The notes beneath the pieces were generated by a model. That model worked only from the letters and a program-made list of their open reading frames with translations, was not told the origin of the DNA and ran no database searches. The translations under genes were made by a program, and so were the position numbers. 5,280 bases of DNA from Deltaproteobacteria bacterium (GTDB lineage: Bacteria; Desulfobacterota; DSM-4660; Desulfatiglandales; HGW-15). How positions within the stretch are numbered: position 1 is the first letter of the stretch; each line of letters begins with the position of its first letter. This document shows positions 4,928 through 5,280 of the stretch, one piece after another. The DNA lies in NCBI GenBank assembly GCA_020342025.1, contig CP070840.1, positions 860,264 through 865,543 of the forward strand, written 5' to 3'.

Positions 4928-5280
4928 GGGGGCGAAACGGGTTCGACGGGGATAAAGAAGCTTGAGTGGCATACCGAGGTTCCATCTGCTCGTAAAACAG
5001 GTGGAGACAAAGTAGACGCAGATGATTATGCGTATGCCCTAGCCGCCTAAAAGGCTAGCGCCCTGTCTTTCTATCCTGCGAGATTGATAAGGGCGTCGAC
5101 ATAGCGGGATAGCCTTTCCCTTTAACCTGTAGACTGGAGGGGCGAAATTTTATACAGGTTAGTCCCTTGGCAACCTGGCCTGGTAGGGAACCCTGGGGCG
5201 AAAATCTAATATCGGGCTATGTATGTAGAAGCTTAAGCGGAATATTTTCGGACGGGGGTTCGACTCCCCCCGCCTCCACC
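4928..5280 (+). ncRNA. ssrA: Transfer-messenger RNA (tmRNA), last base outside the window
   Basis: tmRNA acts as both tRNA and mRNA to release ribosomes stalled on broken messages and to tag their products for degradation. The 5' end GGGGGCG (4928-4934) pairs with CGCCTCC (5271-5277) to make the 7-bp acceptor stem, with one G-U pair. A is the discriminator, followed by CC at the window edge; the final A of CCA should be base 5281. The diagnostic CGAAACGGGTTCGACGGGG follows the 5' stem. The T arm is GGGGG (5254-5258), TTCGACT, CCCCC (5266-5270). Visible inner structure includes the stem CTAGCC/GGCTAG around the tag stop codon, TATCCTGC/GCGGGATA in the pseudoknot-2 region, and a perfect AACCTGTA (5124-5131)/TACAGGTT (5153-5160) stem in the pseudoknot-3 region. 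It is a one-piece, standard tmRNA of about 354 bases. Confidence 0.97.
5018..5050 (+). other. tmRNA tag-peptide reading frame (ADDYAYALAA)
   Basis: The resume codon GCA at 5018 opens a ten-codon frame reading A-D-D-Y-A-Y-A-L-A-A and ending at TAA (5048-5050). With the alanine carried by tmRNA itself, the tag added to stalled proteins would be eleven residues. The C-terminal ALAA is the usual recognition end for ClpXP-type proteases. The stop codon sits in the loop of a CTAGCC/GGCTAG stem, as in other tmRNAs. The resume codon is chosen by analogy with known tmRNAs. Confidence 0.9.

Overview
This is an ordinary chromosomal housekeeping window, all on the + strand and densely packed: rnhB, yraN, rsmI, ptsH, ptsI, smpB, then ssrA (tmRNA), which runs to the right edge and appears to lack only its last base. 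Gene content and order (rnhB-yraN-rsmI; a short HPr/Enzyme I pair with no sugar-specific Enzyme II beside it; smpB directly before ssrA) together with protein style suggest a sulfate-reducer-like member of Desulfobacterota (the former Deltaproteobacteria). That placement is an inference from family resemblance, not a database result.

Layout. 2-652 is RNase HII (5' end possibly outside the window). 653-758 is a spacer full of inverted repeats that ends at the yraN start codon. 759-1130 is YraN, a nuclease-fold protein. 1131-1190 holds a GC-rich hairpin just before the rsmI ribosome-binding site. 1191-2099 is RsmI, whose first codons contain a five-copy heptanucleotide repeat. 2100-2320 (221 bases) has no gene that I can support and is a mosaic of short tandem repeats: a decamer, a G9 tract and an octamer. 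2321-2593 and 2590-4380 are HPr and Enzyme I, overlapping by ATGA. 4430-4885 is SmpB. A good sigma70-type promoter at 4882-4910 overlaps the smpB stop codon and should drive ssrA (4928 to the window edge), which encodes the tag ADDYAYALAA.

How the genes work together. RNase HII, YraN and RsmI concern nucleic-acid maintenance and ribosome modification. HPr and Enzyme I form the phosphoenolpyruvate-dependent phosphorelay, probably regulatory or serving an EII encoded elsewhere. SmpB and tmRNA form the trans-translation system that rescues stalled ribosomes and tags the incomplete protein.

No new defence or mobile system is visible. The most unusual content lies between and at the edges of the genes: short repeats of several unrelated types reach into translation start regions, including one (the rsmI heptamer) whose copy-number change would shift the reading frame. 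RsmI also departs from the family consensus at several normally conserved motifs.
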